NCBI GenBank assembly: GCA_902792535.1
Contig: CADAZU010000031.1
Coordinates: forward strand, 1 to 42,094
Reading direction: 5' to 3'
DNA length: 42,094 nucleotides
DNA from: an uncultured Bacteroidales bacterium
GTDB lineage: Bacteria > Bacteroidota > Bacteroidia > Bacteroidales > Paludibacteraceae
How positions within the stretch are numbered: the stretch's first letter is position 1; the number at the start of each line of letters is the position of its first letter. A program made the position numbers and the translations under genes. The notes under the pieces were generated by a model that was given only the letters and a program-made list of their open reading frames with translations, had not been told where the DNA came from and did no database searches. Positions 18,600 to 28,044 of this stretch are shown piece by piece.

Positions 18600-20438
18600 A
18601 TGAGACGTTTCCTGCACATATTTTTCTGTTGCTGCATCTCTTTGCAGTCCTTTGCCCAGTCCAAAGAACCGCTTCTTCTGACCTGGGGCACAACGGAGGT
18701 CCCGGACAGTCTCAAGAAGACCAATCCCGAGCGCCTCGCCTATCCCACAGCCTTGGAGGATGAGGTGCCGGTTATATACTGCGACGGCGACTTGGAGGAG
18801 ATCGGTCTGTTCTCTGTCAGCGGAACCCGCAAAGTGGCGTTCTCGCCGGGAAACCTGCAATGGACCTCTCTCGGCACACACCGCTGTGCGGATGGTACGA
18901 TCCATCCGGGCACATGGCGCTTTGCACCGAACCAATGGGAGTTCATCGGTCAGGACAATTATAATATTTCCGAGACGTATACAGGTTGGATTGACCTCTT
19001 CGGATGGGCTACGAGCGACTGGCCTGGCAGCGGCATAGCCGCCTATCATCCGTGGAGTACATCGTACACGGTCGATTCCTGGCGGTCCACCAATACCGGC
19101 ATGAGTGGCGACTATAAATACTGCGACTGGGGACAATACAACGATATTAAGAATGTATGGTCAACCGACTCTGCCGGCACATGGTACACGCTGAGCCGGA
19201 GCGAATGGGAATACCTGTTCACAGGCAGAAAGAATGCTGAGGAACACTATGGTCGCGGCAGAGTGGCAGGCATAACGGGTATGATTCTGCTGCCGGACGA
19301 ATGGGAGTTGCCGGACGGACTGACTTTCGTCAGCGGTGCCTCCACTTCTTGGGACGATAATTCTTATACCATCCGCGAGTGGCGGCAGATGGAGGGCAAC
19401 GGCGCCGTGTTCCTTCCTTTGGCTGGCGTGCGCGGCACTACCTATAATCAAAACCAAGGCGTTTACCGCAGTTCTACAGGTATTACTTATACCCAGAGCA
19501 GTACGGCTTGGTCACTGAGTTTCGACGAGACGCATGTCTCGAAAGCAGACTCACGTATGTTCGGCTATAGCGTCCGCCTCGTCAAGATCAAAGAACGTCT
19601 CGTCGCTTTCCCTGTCGGCGGAGGACGTTATGTCCGCTTTGCGCCGGGGAACTTGCAATATAGCACTGAAGGAACGCACCTCTGTGCGGACGGGACGACC
19701 CAACCCGGCACTTGGCGGTTTGCCGAACACCAGTGGGACTTTGTGGGCGATGCGGAAAACGGAAATGTCTTCGATTCCAACGGAGAAAAATGCAATAATA
19801 ACTTGCGTGGAGAGGACTACACCGGCTGGATAGACCAGTTCAGCTGGGGCACCTCCGGCTACAACGGCAAAACGCCCTGGCTGACGAGCAACAGTAATAC
19901 AGATTTCGTATGGGGATTGGTGAATGGCGCGGCGGCGCATGGCGATATAGACACCACTTATTACGACTGGGGAGCCTATAACCAGATTGGAGACGACGCT
20001 CCGGGTACATGGCGTACGATCACGAAAGCGCAGTTTGATGTCCTTACCCGCAGTAACTCGCTCCAAGGGCTGGCTACCGTGAATGGCGTGGAAGGGCATG
20101 TTCTCCTGCCAGACGAGTGGATCCTGCCGGATGGACTGAGCTGGACGGGGCTGCCGCAGGACTACGACGTGAATGTCTATACTCTGGAGGAATGGGAACG
20201 GATGGAGGCGAACGGAGCTGTCTTCTTCCCCAAGACCTACCAGTTTGCGCCTACGAATCCGAATTTAGCTATTTTTGGCCATTACTGGACGGCTACAGGG
20301 GCAACGGGTTTGAATAACACCCCTGTTACGACGAGTGCGGTGGACATATTCTTCAGCCCCTATTACTATAATATCAACCGTAATAACACCTATCGTACGA
20401 GTAAAAGTTGCGTGCGACTTATTCAATATGTCAAATAA
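18600..20438 (+). CDS. secreted protein with two Fibrobacter-major-paralogue (FISUMP-like) domains
   Basis: A 612-residue protein. The start at 18600 is chosen because a signal peptide (MRRFLHIFFCCCISLQSFAQ) follows directly and the promoter lies just upstream. It carries two tandem copies of a domain of about 270 residues: V(A/R)F(S/A)PGNLQ, THxCADGTxxPGTWRFA, GWIDxFxW, a W-R-T-(L/I) block, LLPDEW, EW-RMEG/ANGAVF(L/F)P and a closing SVRL. This pattern fits the Fibrobacter succinogenes major-paralogue domain widespread in gut Bacteroidetes surface proteins. No T9SS domain is seen at the C-terminus. It probably resides on the surface or in the periplasm; the function is unknown. The last 11 bases overlap the next gene. 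Confidence 0.75.
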   Translation: MRRFLHIFFCCCISLQSFAQSKEPLLLTWGTTEVPDSLKKTNPERLAYPTALEDEVPVIYCDGDLEEIGLFSVSGTRKVAFSPGNLQWTSLGTHRCADGTIHPGTWRFAPNQWEFIGQDNYNISETYTGWIDLFGWATSDWPGSGIAAYHPWSTSYTVDSWRSTNTGMSGDYKYCDWGQYNDIKNVWSTDSAGTWYTLSRSEWEYLFTGRKNAEEHYGRGRVAGITGMILLPDEWELPDGLTFVSGASTSWDDNSYTIREWRQMEGNGAVFLPLAGVRGTTYNQNQGVYRSSTGITYTQSSTAWSLSFDETHVSKADSRMFGYSVRLVKIKERLVAFPVGGGRYVRFAPGNLQYSTEGTHLCADGTTQPGTWRFAEHQWDFVGDAENGNVFDSNGEKCNNNLRGEDYTGWIDQFSWGTSGYNGKTPWLTSNSNTDFVWGLVNGAAAHGDIDTTYYDWGAYNQIGDDAPGTWRTITKAQFDVLTRSNSLQGLATVNGVEGHVLLPDEWILPDGLSWTGLPQDYDVNVYTLEEWERMEANGAVFFPKTYQFAPTNPNLAIFGHYWTATGATGLNNTPVTTSAVDIFFSPYYYNINRNNTYRTSKSCVRLIQYVK

Positions 20439-20493
20439 CGTCCGGAAAATAGTATCCTCTTTGTACTTGGTACTTGGTACCTTCGTCCCTTGC
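20424..20493. repeat. 70-bp direct repeat, copy 1 (signal-peptide segment)
   Basis: From CAATATGTCAAATAACG to CCCTTGC. It covers the end of one gene and the signal peptide of the next (MSNNVRKIV...). A second copy of equal length is at 21408. It includes an internal ACTTGGT duplication. Confidence 0.85.
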
Positions 20494-21399
20494 CTCACGG
20501 TTTCAACCGGACGGGCAGAGGCGCAGGAACTTTTTCTGACATGGAACACTACGGAGGTAGCGGAAAACCAGCGTCAGATGAATCCCGAGCGTCTGGCGTA
20601 TCCGGACGAACTGGCAGACCAAGTGCCGGAACTGTTCTGTATCGGCAAACTGCTGTTCCGCGTCAGCGACACTTGCCAGGTGCTCTTTGCGCCGGGAAAC
20701 CTGCAATACAATGCCGCGCAGGGCACACATCGTTGTGCGGACGGTTCTACTGCCAACGGATCTTGGCGTTTCGCTCCGAACCAATGGGAGTGTATCGGTT
20801 CCGCCAATGGCAATATCTCTTCCTCGTACGACGGATGGATTGATTTGTTTGCGTGGGGAAGCCTGAATGCCAAGATACCTTTCCCCGGTGAACATAAGAA
20901 TATAGCCGGTACGAACTACGACTGGGGTGTCTGGTGCGAGATAGGCACCGATGCACCGGGTACGTGGCGTACCTTGACTCGCGAGGAGTGGGATTACCTG
21001 TTCAAGAGCAGAGAAAATGCCCGACAATTATACGGTTATGGAAGTATTGAAGGTATGAATGGATTAATCGTTTTGCCGGATGAATGGGAGCAACCCGTCG
21101 ATGTCTCGTTCGGGCTTAACTACAGTAATTCTTATACGGAGACAGAGTGGCGTAAGATGGAAGCTGCAGGAGCGGTCTTTCTTCCCTATGCAGGCAGCAG
21201 ATATTTTAACGGCCACTATAATCTGGTAGAACGGGTGGGGAGTTACGGGTACTATTGGACGGCTTCCTGTACCAACATGAGCGGGTACGAAGACTATAGT
21301 ATGCAACTCATGTTACCCGGACCGGGGTGCGGGGTCGGTCCGCGCGGTATGGGCAGGTCCGTCCGTCTGGTGCAAACAAAGCGAATAATCAAACCATAA
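20428..21399 (+). CDS. secreted single-domain FISUMP-like protein
   Basis: A 323-residue protein. The start at 20428 overlaps the preceding stop and begins a signal peptide (MSNNVRKIVSSLYLVLGTFV, cleavage likely after AEA at about 34). One FISUMP-like domain follows with the same blocks as in the upstream gene: VLFAPGNLQYN, THRCADGS, WRFAPNQWE, GWIDLFAWGS, GTWRTLTREEWDYLF, VLPDEWEQP, MEAAGAVFLPYAGSR and MGRSVRLVQ. The conserved pre-domain (TWNTTEVAEN, MNPERLAYPDEL) also matches the upstream paralogue, so the two derive from duplication. The ligand is unknown. Confidence 0.75.
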   Translation: MSNNVRKIVSSLYLVLGTFVPCLTVSTGRAEAQELFLTWNTTEVAENQRQMNPERLAYPDELADQVPELFCIGKLLFRVSDTCQVLFAPGNLQYNAAQGTHRCADGSTANGSWRFAPNQWECIGSANGNISSSYDGWIDLFAWGSLNAKIPFPGEHKNIAGTNYDWGVWCEIGTDAPGTWRTLTREEWDYLFKSRENARQLYGYGSIEGMNGLIVLPDEWEQPVDVSFGLNYSNSYTETEWRKMEAAGAVFLPYAGSRYFNGHYNLVERVGSYGYYWTASCTNMSGYEDYSMQLMLPGPGCGVGPRGMGRSVRLVQTKRIIKP

Positions 21400-21407
21400 A
21401 AGATATG

Positions 21408-21477
21408 CAATATGTCAAATAACGTCTGGAAAATAATATGCACTTGGTACTTGGTACTTTGTACCTTCGTCCCTTGC
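21408..21477. repeat. 70-bp direct repeat, copy 2 (signal-peptide segment)
   Basis: The second copy of the repeat at 20424. It spans the 12-base gap and the signal peptide of the large adhesin (MSNNVWKIICTWYLVLCTFV). Two unrelated secreted proteins therefore share nearly the same leader DNA. Confidence 0.85.
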
Positions 21478-24400
21478 ATGGCGTTGCAGACCACCGAGGG
21501 AACGGAGTTCTGGGTGACGTTCCTCAATAATTACAGCCAGCCTGTCGGTTCGACGGAGATGACGCTCAAACTGATCGCCTCCTCCCGTCAGGATGCCTCG
21601 CTGACGATCACGAATCCGCAGACCGGATGGTCGGTTTCATCGGATGTTTTCGCGCACCAAGTAACCGAGATCACGATCCCGCACGACCAGGGTTATACCT
21701 ATTCTTCCGAAACCGTGGAGCAGCGCGGACTGAAGGTCACTTCCTCTGCGCCCATCTCGCTCTATGCCTCCAATTTTGTGGCGCATACCTACGATGCCAC
21801 AATCGTCCTGCCCCTCGAAGCGCTCAGCAACGACTATATCATCCAGATATACGAAAACAACCTCATGCCCAAAGAGTTCGGTATTGTCGCTACCGCCGAT
21901 GGGACAAACCTGACGATCACGCCTCATGCGCGTACACGCGATAATAAGGTGAAGAATGTACCGTTCACGGTCACTCTCAATGCCGGCGAGACCTACCAGG
22001 TGATGTCTGCGGACAACAGCAATGATTTCTCCGGTTCGCGCATCGTGTCGGACAAGCCTGTTGCGGTCTTCAGCGGACATGTCTGTATCAATGTGCCGAC
22101 CGGTAACCCTTGGTGCGACCATATAGTAGAACAGCAGACGCCGGTAATTCTCTGGGGCAGACAGTTTGCCGTAACCCAGACTGCCGGTCAATCCGGCGAC
22201 CGCGTCATGCTCACGGCGGCGGAGGATCAGACCCAAGTGCGCGTCAACGGTGCGCTGGTCGCTACGCTCAACACCGGCGAGTCCTACGAGTGGCGGCTCA
22301 CCGACCGCTCCGAGTGGGTGGAGACCTCCCAAGCCGCCGCGTGCTATCTCTATCTGGAGGGCGCGAGGGATAACAACATGACCGGCGATCCCTCAATGGT
22401 GCATATTACGCCCGTGGAGCAGCGGACCAAAGAACTGACCTTCGCTACCTTCCAGACCGACGAGTCGCGCACCCATTACGCCAATGTGGTCACCACGGTT
22501 GCAGGAGCTGCGGCGATGCGCATGGACGGACAGAGCGTAGCTTCTTTCTTTGAACCTCTCAACGGCAATTCCTCCCTCCGTTTTGCGCAGATACCCGTGG
22601 TGCACGGCACGCATACCTTGGCTACAACTTCCGACGGTTTCATCGGACATATTTACGGAGTAGGCTACTGCGAGAGTTACGCCTATAATATGGGTCAGGC
22701 GGTAACGCCGCTCACCGGTCTGATCGTTGTGAACGGCAAGCCGCGCAGCGAGGTGGATTATAACGATGAGTACTGCTATCTGCAGCCCGTTGCTTTCCGT
22801 CCGAACACCAATATCGACTACCTCGCCGTGCATTGGGATTTCGGCGACGGCAACGAGAGCGACACACCCGAACCGACCCACCGCTATGCCTCGCCCGGGG
22901 ACTATTTCGTCACGATGTATGTCACCGGACCGGATAACAAAGACACGGCGCGCACGACGCTGCATCTGACGGACGTACTGCATGAGTCGCTCAACATAGT
23001 CCTCTGTGAAGGCGAGAGCTACACACTGAACGGCATTGCCTATACGGAGACGGGCACCTATTCCCAGACCCTCACTTCCGCCGGAGGCTGCGACTCGATC
23101 GTCTCTATCCACCTGCAGGTCAACGACACCTCCGTCCTCTATGACACGATACGTGCTTTTGCCGGAACCTCCGTCTCATGGCATGGACGCTGGTATCGGG
23201 AATCCGGCAACTACCGCGACACGCTGCAATCCCAAGCCGGCTGCGACAGTATCATCCAACTGACGCTGCTCTTGGTGGAACCCGTTCAGGAGATGTATGA
23301 CACCATCTGCTGGCAACCCACTTACCGCTTCATGGACTATGACTATCCGATCCCGCCGATGGACGGACTGGACCCGACGCAGTATTATAACTACACGGTC
23401 GAGTACCGCGATGTGGTGGAGTGTCTGACCTATAAGATGCACCTCGCTATCATCAATGCCGCCGACGGCGAACAGATCATCATCCATGACACGATCCAAC
23501 AGGGCGAGACCTATACTTTCTTCGGGCAGACCCTGCGTAAAGAAGGCACTTATACCCATAGCCTCTCTCTGGCGTGCGAGTGTACGAGAACCTATATCCT
23601 CTATCTCAAGGTCCTCTCGTACCCGATCTTGGAAGAGTCCGCCGTCCTCTGCCACGAAGACACGATCCTCTTCCGCGGGCACGAATATACCGTTCCGGGC
23701 GTGTATAACGACACCGCGTTCTCGCTCACCGGCATCGACGCCGTCTATCGGCTGAACCTCTCCGACGGACGCAGTTTCAGGGATTTCTCTATTATCATCA
23801 CCGCCGGAGATCCTTTGCCGCCGCCTTTGGGAAATATCACCGAATCCGGCACGTACCGTTTTGTCTATACCAACGCTGCAGGCTGCGATAGTATTGTCAC
23901 ATGGTATATCGGCGTCAACGAGCGTTGCATTGTGCCCCAAGAGGAACATGTCTCGCTCTGCGCGGGAGAAGTCTATGAATGGCATGGACGTGAACTGACA
24001 GAACCGGGCGAGTACCACGACACACTCTGGCATTCGGCGCCCACCGAGTGCGACACAGCCCTTGTGCTCTACCTTGATCTCTTGCCCAAAGCCTATAACG
24101 ACACGTCCATTACCCTCTGTCCGGGCGACTATTGCGAGATAGGAAACGAGAAACTCTCCGAGCCGGATAACTACACCCTTACGATGCGCGCTGCCAACGG
24201 CTGCGACAGTGTCGTCTCGGTTCGTCTGACTTGGCTGCCGGATTACAGAGACACCACCTTTGCTACCATCCATTATGGCGATTCTATACAATGGGAGAAC
24301 GAATATTTCTCCGATTCCATCGAGCATATCCGCGGATTTGTGGCGTCCAACGGCTGCGACAGTCTGCGCATCTTGAGTCTCACTATCGACTATAGCCTCA

Positions 24401-25146
24401 CGGTGGAGCAGGAGTCATGGGAAGGCGGCTGCGGAGACGGAGATTTCTTCACGCTCCATCTCTCCCTTTCGCGGATCGTGGATTCGGTGCGGTTCGCTTT
24501 CTCCGACGAAGCCAAAGCAGCAGGTTTGCGCGATTCCATCGTCTATATCCATGCCAAAGAAGCTGACATCTTGATTCCCCATGCCGGTGTACGCGCAGGA
24601 TCCTATACCTGCGAAGTAAGTTTGATCCATTCCACCCAAACGCTCTATACCACTTCCTTTGCGTTCACGCTCCTCTATCCGGCTTCGGTCATGGAGCAAG
24701 CGTGGAATGATGTGGTGGCGATCCTCACGCACGATTTCAACGGAGGATATGATTTCACGGCGTTCCAATGGTTCGAAAACGGGGTAGCACTAACCGGAGA
24801 GAACCATTCCTATCTCTACCGTCCGCTGATCATGGGCGGCGAGTACAGCGCGTTGCTGACCGAAGCCAACGGAACGCAAGCCATGACTTGTCCGCTGATT
24901 GCGACTTTCCAAACGGACATCAGTCTCTATCCGACGATCCTCAATGCGCGGCAGGTGATCCAATGCCATGTCTCCGAAGACGCGGAAATGTGGATCTACG
25001 ACGCGCTCGGACGCCTGATCCTGCGTTGTGCCCTAACCGTCGGAGACACCTCCGTCCTTGCGCCCGGTGCAACAGGCGTCTATATAGCCCGCGTGATCAC
25101 AAGAACTAACAAAAAAGAACATACCTATAAACTGATTGTAAGATGA
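21412..25146 (+). CDS. giant T9SS adhesin: IgGFc-binding-like domain, PKD, CDS repeats, type A domain
   Basis: A 1244-residue protein with a signal peptide (about 1-25). Residues about 28-430 match the IgGFc-binding N-terminal domain pattern (TEGTEFWVTFLNNY; ISLYASNFVAHTYDATIVLP; VMSADNSNDFSGSRIVSDKP; HIVEQQTPVILWG). A PKD domain lies near 470-535 (VHWDFGDGN, THRYASPGDYFVTMYV). It is followed by six or so repeats of about 60-80 residues ending in GCDS or ECDT and the strand after it, an Ig-like region, and a C-terminal T9SS type A domain (MWIYDALGRLI, ATGVYIARVI, YKLIVR). It should be a long surface-anchored adhesin. The stop overlaps the start of the barrel gene (ATGA). Confidence 0.8.
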   Translation: MSNNVWKIICTWYLVLCTFVPCMALQTTEGTEFWVTFLNNYSQPVGSTEMTLKLIASSRQDASLTITNPQTGWSVSSDVFAHQVTEITIPHDQGYTYSSETVEQRGLKVTSSAPISLYASNFVAHTYDATIVLPLEALSNDYIIQIYENNLMPKEFGIVATADGTNLTITPHARTRDNKVKNVPFTVTLNAGETYQVMSADNSNDFSGSRIVSDKPVAVFSGHVCINVPTGNPWCDHIVEQQTPVILWGRQFAVTQTAGQSGDRVMLTAAEDQTQVRVNGALVATLNTGESYEWRLTDRSEWVETSQAAACYLYLEGARDNNMTGDPSMVHITPVEQRTKELTFATFQTDESRTHYANVVTTVAGAAAMRMDGQSVASFFEPLNGNSSLRFAQIPVVHGTHTLATTSDGFIGHIYGVGYCESYAYNMGQAVTPLTGLIVVNGKPRSEVDYNDEYCYLQPVAFRPNTNIDYLAVHWDFGDGNESDTPEPTHRYASPGDYFVTMYVTGPDNKDTARTTLHLTDVLHESLNIVLCEGESYTLNGIAYTETGTYSQTLTSAGGCDSIVSIHLQVNDTSVLYDTIRAFAGTSVSWHGRWYRESGNYRDTLQSQAGCDSIIQLTLLLVEPVQEMYDTICWQPTYRFMDYDYPIPPMDGLDPTQYYNYTVEYRDVVECLTYKMHLAIINAADGEQIIIHDTIQQGETYTFFGQTLRKEGTYTHSLSLACECTRTYILYLKVLSYPILEESAVLCHEDTILFRGHEYTVPGVYNDTAFSLTGIDAVYRLNLSDGRSFRDFSIIITAGDPLPPPLGNITESGTYRFVYTNAAGCDSIVTWYIGVNERCIVPQEEHVSLCAGEVYEWHGRELTEPGEYHDTLWHSAPTECDTALVLYLDLLPKAYNDTSITLCPGDYCEIGNEKLSEPDNYTLTMRAANGCDSVVSVRLTWLPDYRDTTFATIHYGDSIQWENEYFSDSIEHIRGFVASNGCDSLRILSLTIDYSLTVEQESWEGGCGDGDFFTLHLSLSRIVDSVRFAFSDEAKAAGLRDSIVYIHAKEADILIPHAGVRAGSYTCEVSLIHSTQTLYTTSFAFTLLYPASVMEQAWNDVVAILTHDFNGGYDFTAFQWFENGVALTGENHSYLYRPLIMGGEYSALLTEANGTQAMTCPLIATFQTDISLYPTILNARQVIQCHVSEDAEMWIYDALGRLILRCALTVGDTSVLAPGATGVYIARVITRTNKKEHTYKLIVR

Positions 25147-26087
25147 GATCCTCTTTCCGACATATAGCCTTTAGGATGTTGTGCCTCCTTCCTTTCATCT
25201 TTCATTTTCATCCTTTCTCTGCTCAGCACTATGTGGGACCTGCTCTTACCGGCGGCTTGGTGCAAACGCTTGACGACCTTCCGCAGACGCAATCCCGACT
25301 CTCCGGCGGAGGCGAGATAGGCGTGGCATACCAATACCAACACGGCCATCTGTTGCTCCACACGGGACTCAATTATACGCTCCAATGTCCCATTCAATCG
25401 GTTGATAGTCAGTGGCTTAACCGGAATATGATTGACACTCGCGGAGTGGCGGTCACGTATCGCGGTCTGTTGGATAATAGGTCAGACCAACTCTTCCTCC
25501 ACCAACTCTCAATCCCCTTTATGGTCGGCGGTTCGTGGTCGGGTTTCTATCTGCTGGCGGGACTCAAGTTCTCTGTCGCTGTGGCTGCCCAAGCGCGTGA
25601 GACAGCAGCCCTCCGCACAGCCGGAGACTATAACGGACGTTACTATGAATGGTTTGAAGACATGCCTAACCACGGCTACCATGACTTCGAACCCGTCCGC
25701 TCCTACCAAAACCTTATGCTCAACCGCTTTGATCTGCGGCTCGCTGCCGAGCTGGGCTACACCTTCCGTCTCAACATCCAACCCACCCATTATAACCCCC
25801 GCCTAAACCCCCATTCCGCCTTTGCCCCCGCTCCTCTCCTCCGCCTTGGTCTTTTCGCCGAGTACGGAATGATCAATATGCTTTCAGCTTCTTCAGACCT
25901 TCCGCCCCGAACCACCGCCGATTGGTCGCAATACCTTTCGGTAAGTCTGACCCACATCTACGCATCGGACGAAGCAGCCAAAGCGCGTGCCAACATGCTC
26001 TTTTTCGGCATCCGCATGACCCTTCTTTTCCCCGTCGCCCCCTCCTCCGACCAGTACAAATGCCGCTGTTTGCAGGTATGGCGATGA
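25143..26087 (+). CDS. outer-membrane beta-barrel protein (adhesin partner 2)
   Basis: A 314-residue protein with signal peptide CLLPFIFHFHPFSA (cleavage near 27), almost the same as in the barrel at 17613; about 28 bases of the DNA coding this segment are identical between the two. The mature chain has strand-like segments typical of the OMP_b-brl fold (GEIGVAYQYQHGHLLLHTGL, FYLLAGLKFSVAVA, LRLGLFAEYGM, FFGIRMTLLFPV). Outside the leader, identity to the first barrel is low. Position and ATGA overlap behind a T9SS adhesin are the same in both loci. Confidence 0.65.
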   Translation: MRSSFRHIAFRMLCLLPFIFHFHPFSAQHYVGPALTGGLVQTLDDLPQTQSRLSGGGEIGVAYQYQHGHLLLHTGLNYTLQCPIQSVDSQWLNRNMIDTRGVAVTYRGLLDNRSDQLFLHQLSIPFMVGGSWSGFYLLAGLKFSVAVAAQARETAALRTAGDYNGRYYEWFEDMPNHGYHDFEPVRSYQNLMLNRFDLRLAAELGYTFRLNIQPTHYNPRLNPHSAFAPAPLLRLGLFAEYGMINMLSASSDLPPRTTADWSQYLSVSLTHIYASDEAAKARANMLFFGIRMTLLFPVAPSSDQYKCRCLQVWR

Positions 26088-26123
26088 CCGCGTACAACTA
26101 TTTGTGGCTACCGTTTTTAGGAG

Positions 26124-26140
26124 TTGTTGATTATCAACAA
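26124..26140. promoter_or_regulatory. 17-bp perfect palindrome upstream of the LRR gene promoter
   Basis: TTGTTGAT, one T, then ATCAACAA. It lies 41 bases upstream of the -33 box at 26181 and 36 bases after the barrel stop. It could be an operator for a dimeric regulator, or a stem at the end of the upstream mRNA. No U-run follows. Confidence 0.45.
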
Positions 26141-26180
26141 ACTATGAATAACATAAAATCAGTATCGTACAACTATAAAA

Positions 26181-26212
26181 TTTGCGTATGTGCGCGAAAA
26201 GCAGTAATTTTG
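26181..26212 (+). promoter_or_regulatory. promoter of the BspA-like gene
   Basis: A -33 TTTG (26181-26184), 20 bases, then -7 TAATTTTG (26205-26212). The flanks are closely related to the promoter at 15221. Confidence 0.85.
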
Positions 26213-26241
26213 CACCGGATTTGATAAAAAGAATAACGAAT

Positions 26242-28044
26242 ATGAAAAAGAGTTGCTTTTGGTTGATCTTGGGTCTGGCTCTGGTAGCCGGCAGGAGTTT
26301 TGCAACGGTCTATACCGGCAGTGTGGGACCGGAGTTGACGTACACGCTGGATTCGGGGACCGGACATCTGGTGATCGAAGGCCGCGGAGCCATGACCTCG
26401 GACGCGTTGAGTAATTATCCGACGAGGGAGTATGTGAAGACCGTCTCCTTCCCGGAAGGACTGACTTCGATCTGCGCGAACGCTTTTCACGGGTGCTATA
26501 ACCTGCAGTCGATCGTTCTGCCGGACAGCGTGGTCTCTATCGGTGCCTATGCCTTTCAGGAATGTACCCGAATGACCCGCGCTGATCTGGGCAAAGGAAT
26601 CAAGACGATTGACACCCAGGCGTTCATTTTTTGTACCGCTTTGCAGAAGGTCAGATGGTCAGATTGTCTCGAATCCATCGGGGATATGGCTTTCTATAAT
26701 TGCACCAACATCGGCGACACGGTCTTCTTCCCGAAGACCTTCAAGACGATGGGCTGGGGCGCTTTCGGGTCGGAGAACTACAATAGTGATTCCAAAGTGA
26801 TGGTATGGGAGGCTATTCACGCGGATGATTTCGTCCGGTATGAATCGGACGTGCCGGGAGAGAACCATTTTACCCATATCATCTTCGGCGACTCGGTGGA
26901 ATATATTCCTAAGATGTTGTGCAAGTTTATGTACAACGACACGATTATTCTACCTCAGACGGTAAAAACAATCGGCGAGAGTGCTTTTACGAATTGCTCC
27001 TGGTTGCAGAGTATCAACATTCCGGAAGGCGTAACGAGTATCGGCGCAAGTGCTTTTGCGGGTTGCAAGAAGCTGAAACAACTCATTCTGCCGTCCGGAC
27101 TGCAGGAGATTCCGGAGCAGTTATGCAACCTTTGCGGAGCCTTAGACTCCGTCAGACTGCCGGCAGGACTGACGATTATTCCCCAGAAAGCGTTTAACGG
27201 CTGCTCGTCGTTACGATCCATCAAAATCCCTAATTCGGTGACCAATATCGGCAATGATGCATTCGGAAATTGTCCGTTGGATACGGTGGTTTTTCCATCT
27301 TCGCTCAATGTGTTAGGTGATGGTGTGTTCAACCAACTGCTTCTGTCATCCAGCCCGAAACATCTGGTTCTGAACGACAAACTGGTAGCAACGGGCATGA
27401 GTACTTTTGCTAATTGGAGCGATCTGGAGACCATTGTGATCGGCAAGAACGTGTCTATTTTGGGTCAGGACTGTTTCTTGGGTGACTCGCTGGTGAAGGA
27501 CATCACCTGTTATGCCGCCCAGCCGCCGCTGATCTACGACGCTACGTTTGACGGCGTGCCGGACACGGCAGTTGTGCATGTGCTGTCCGGCAGCGTCGCG
27601 GCATACAGAGCTGCGCAACACTGGTCCCGTTTCCGCATTGTGGCTCTGGACGGCGAAGAAGTGGTACAGAAGAAAGTGACGGTGGAGGCGGCAGAGACGA
27701 CGGCGGATTTCACATGGCCGACAGACAGCGCGGCGCAGTCTTACCAGATCGATATTTACAAGGACGGAGCGGTCTTCTGCAAACTGACGCTGGGTAGCCG
27801 AGGGCAGTTGCTGGGGATCAATTTCTCTGCTCCGGGCAGAAAAAATAAACAAATGGTAAATGGACAAATGGTCAATGCTTCCACCCTTTCGTTCAAAGTG
27901 ACTGGACTGGATGAAGCCTCGCGCTATACGTACGTGCTCTCCGTATTAGATGCGCAAGGCACACCGATCCATGTCTATGTCGGCGATTTTGCAACCTTGG
28001 GTTATGACGGCGATCTGAAGATGCGCAGACACCGACCGGTATAG
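26242..28044 (+). CDS. BspA-like leucine-rich-repeat (LRR_5) surface protein, 3' end frameshifted
   Basis: A 600-residue reading frame with a signal peptide (MKKSCFWLILGLALVAGRSF, then A). About twelve LRR_5/BspA-type repeats span residues 45-440 (pattern LxSIxIPxxVxxIGxxAFxxCxxL), followed by a fibronectin-like domain (about 470-590: AETTADFTWP, FKVTGLDEASRYTYVLSV). The start at 26242 is chosen because it sits 30 bases after the promoter and begins the signal peptide. The annotated stop is premature: see the tail feature at 28016. BspA-like proteins are surface adhesins. No T9SS type A domain is seen in either frame, but the shifted tail resembles the short C-terminal module often closing such proteins. 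Confidence 0.8.
   Translation: MKKSCFWLILGLALVAGRSFATVYTGSVGPELTYTLDSGTGHLVIEGRGAMTSDALSNYPTREYVKTVSFPEGLTSICANAFHGCYNLQSIVLPDSVVSIGAYAFQECTRMTRADLGKGIKTIDTQAFIFCTALQKVRWSDCLESIGDMAFYNCTNIGDTVFFPKTFKTMGWGAFGSENYNSDSKVMVWEAIHADDFVRYESDVPGENHFTHIIFGDSVEYIPKMLCKFMYNDTIILPQTVKTIGESAFTNCSWLQSINIPEGVTSIGASAFAGCKKLKQLILPSGLQEIPEQLCNLCGALDSVRLPAGLTIIPQKAFNGCSSLRSIKIPNSVTNIGNDAFGNCPLDTVVFPSSLNVLGDGVFNQLLLSSSPKHLVLNDKLVATGMSTFANWSDLETIVIGKNVSILGQDCFLGDSLVKDITCYAAQPPLIYDATFDGVPDTAVVHVLSGSVAAYRAAQHWSRFRIVALDGEEVVQKKVTVEAAETTADFTWPTDSAAQSYQIDIYKDGAVFCKLTLGSRGQLLGINFSAPGRKNKQMVNGQMVNASTLSFKVTGLDEASRYTYVLSVLDAQGTPIHVYVGDFATLGYDGDLKMRRHRPV

Noticed and set aside
17562-19136. A 524-codon open frame on the minus strand
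   Set aside because: Antisense to the barrel and FISUMP genes, crosses their boundaries, has no signal or family pattern; it is a by-product of codon use on the plus strand.
21637-24327. Long minus-strand open frames opposite the large adhesin
   Set aside because: Arg- and Gly-rich sequence without family pattern; shadows of the plus-strand gene, whose domains are clear.
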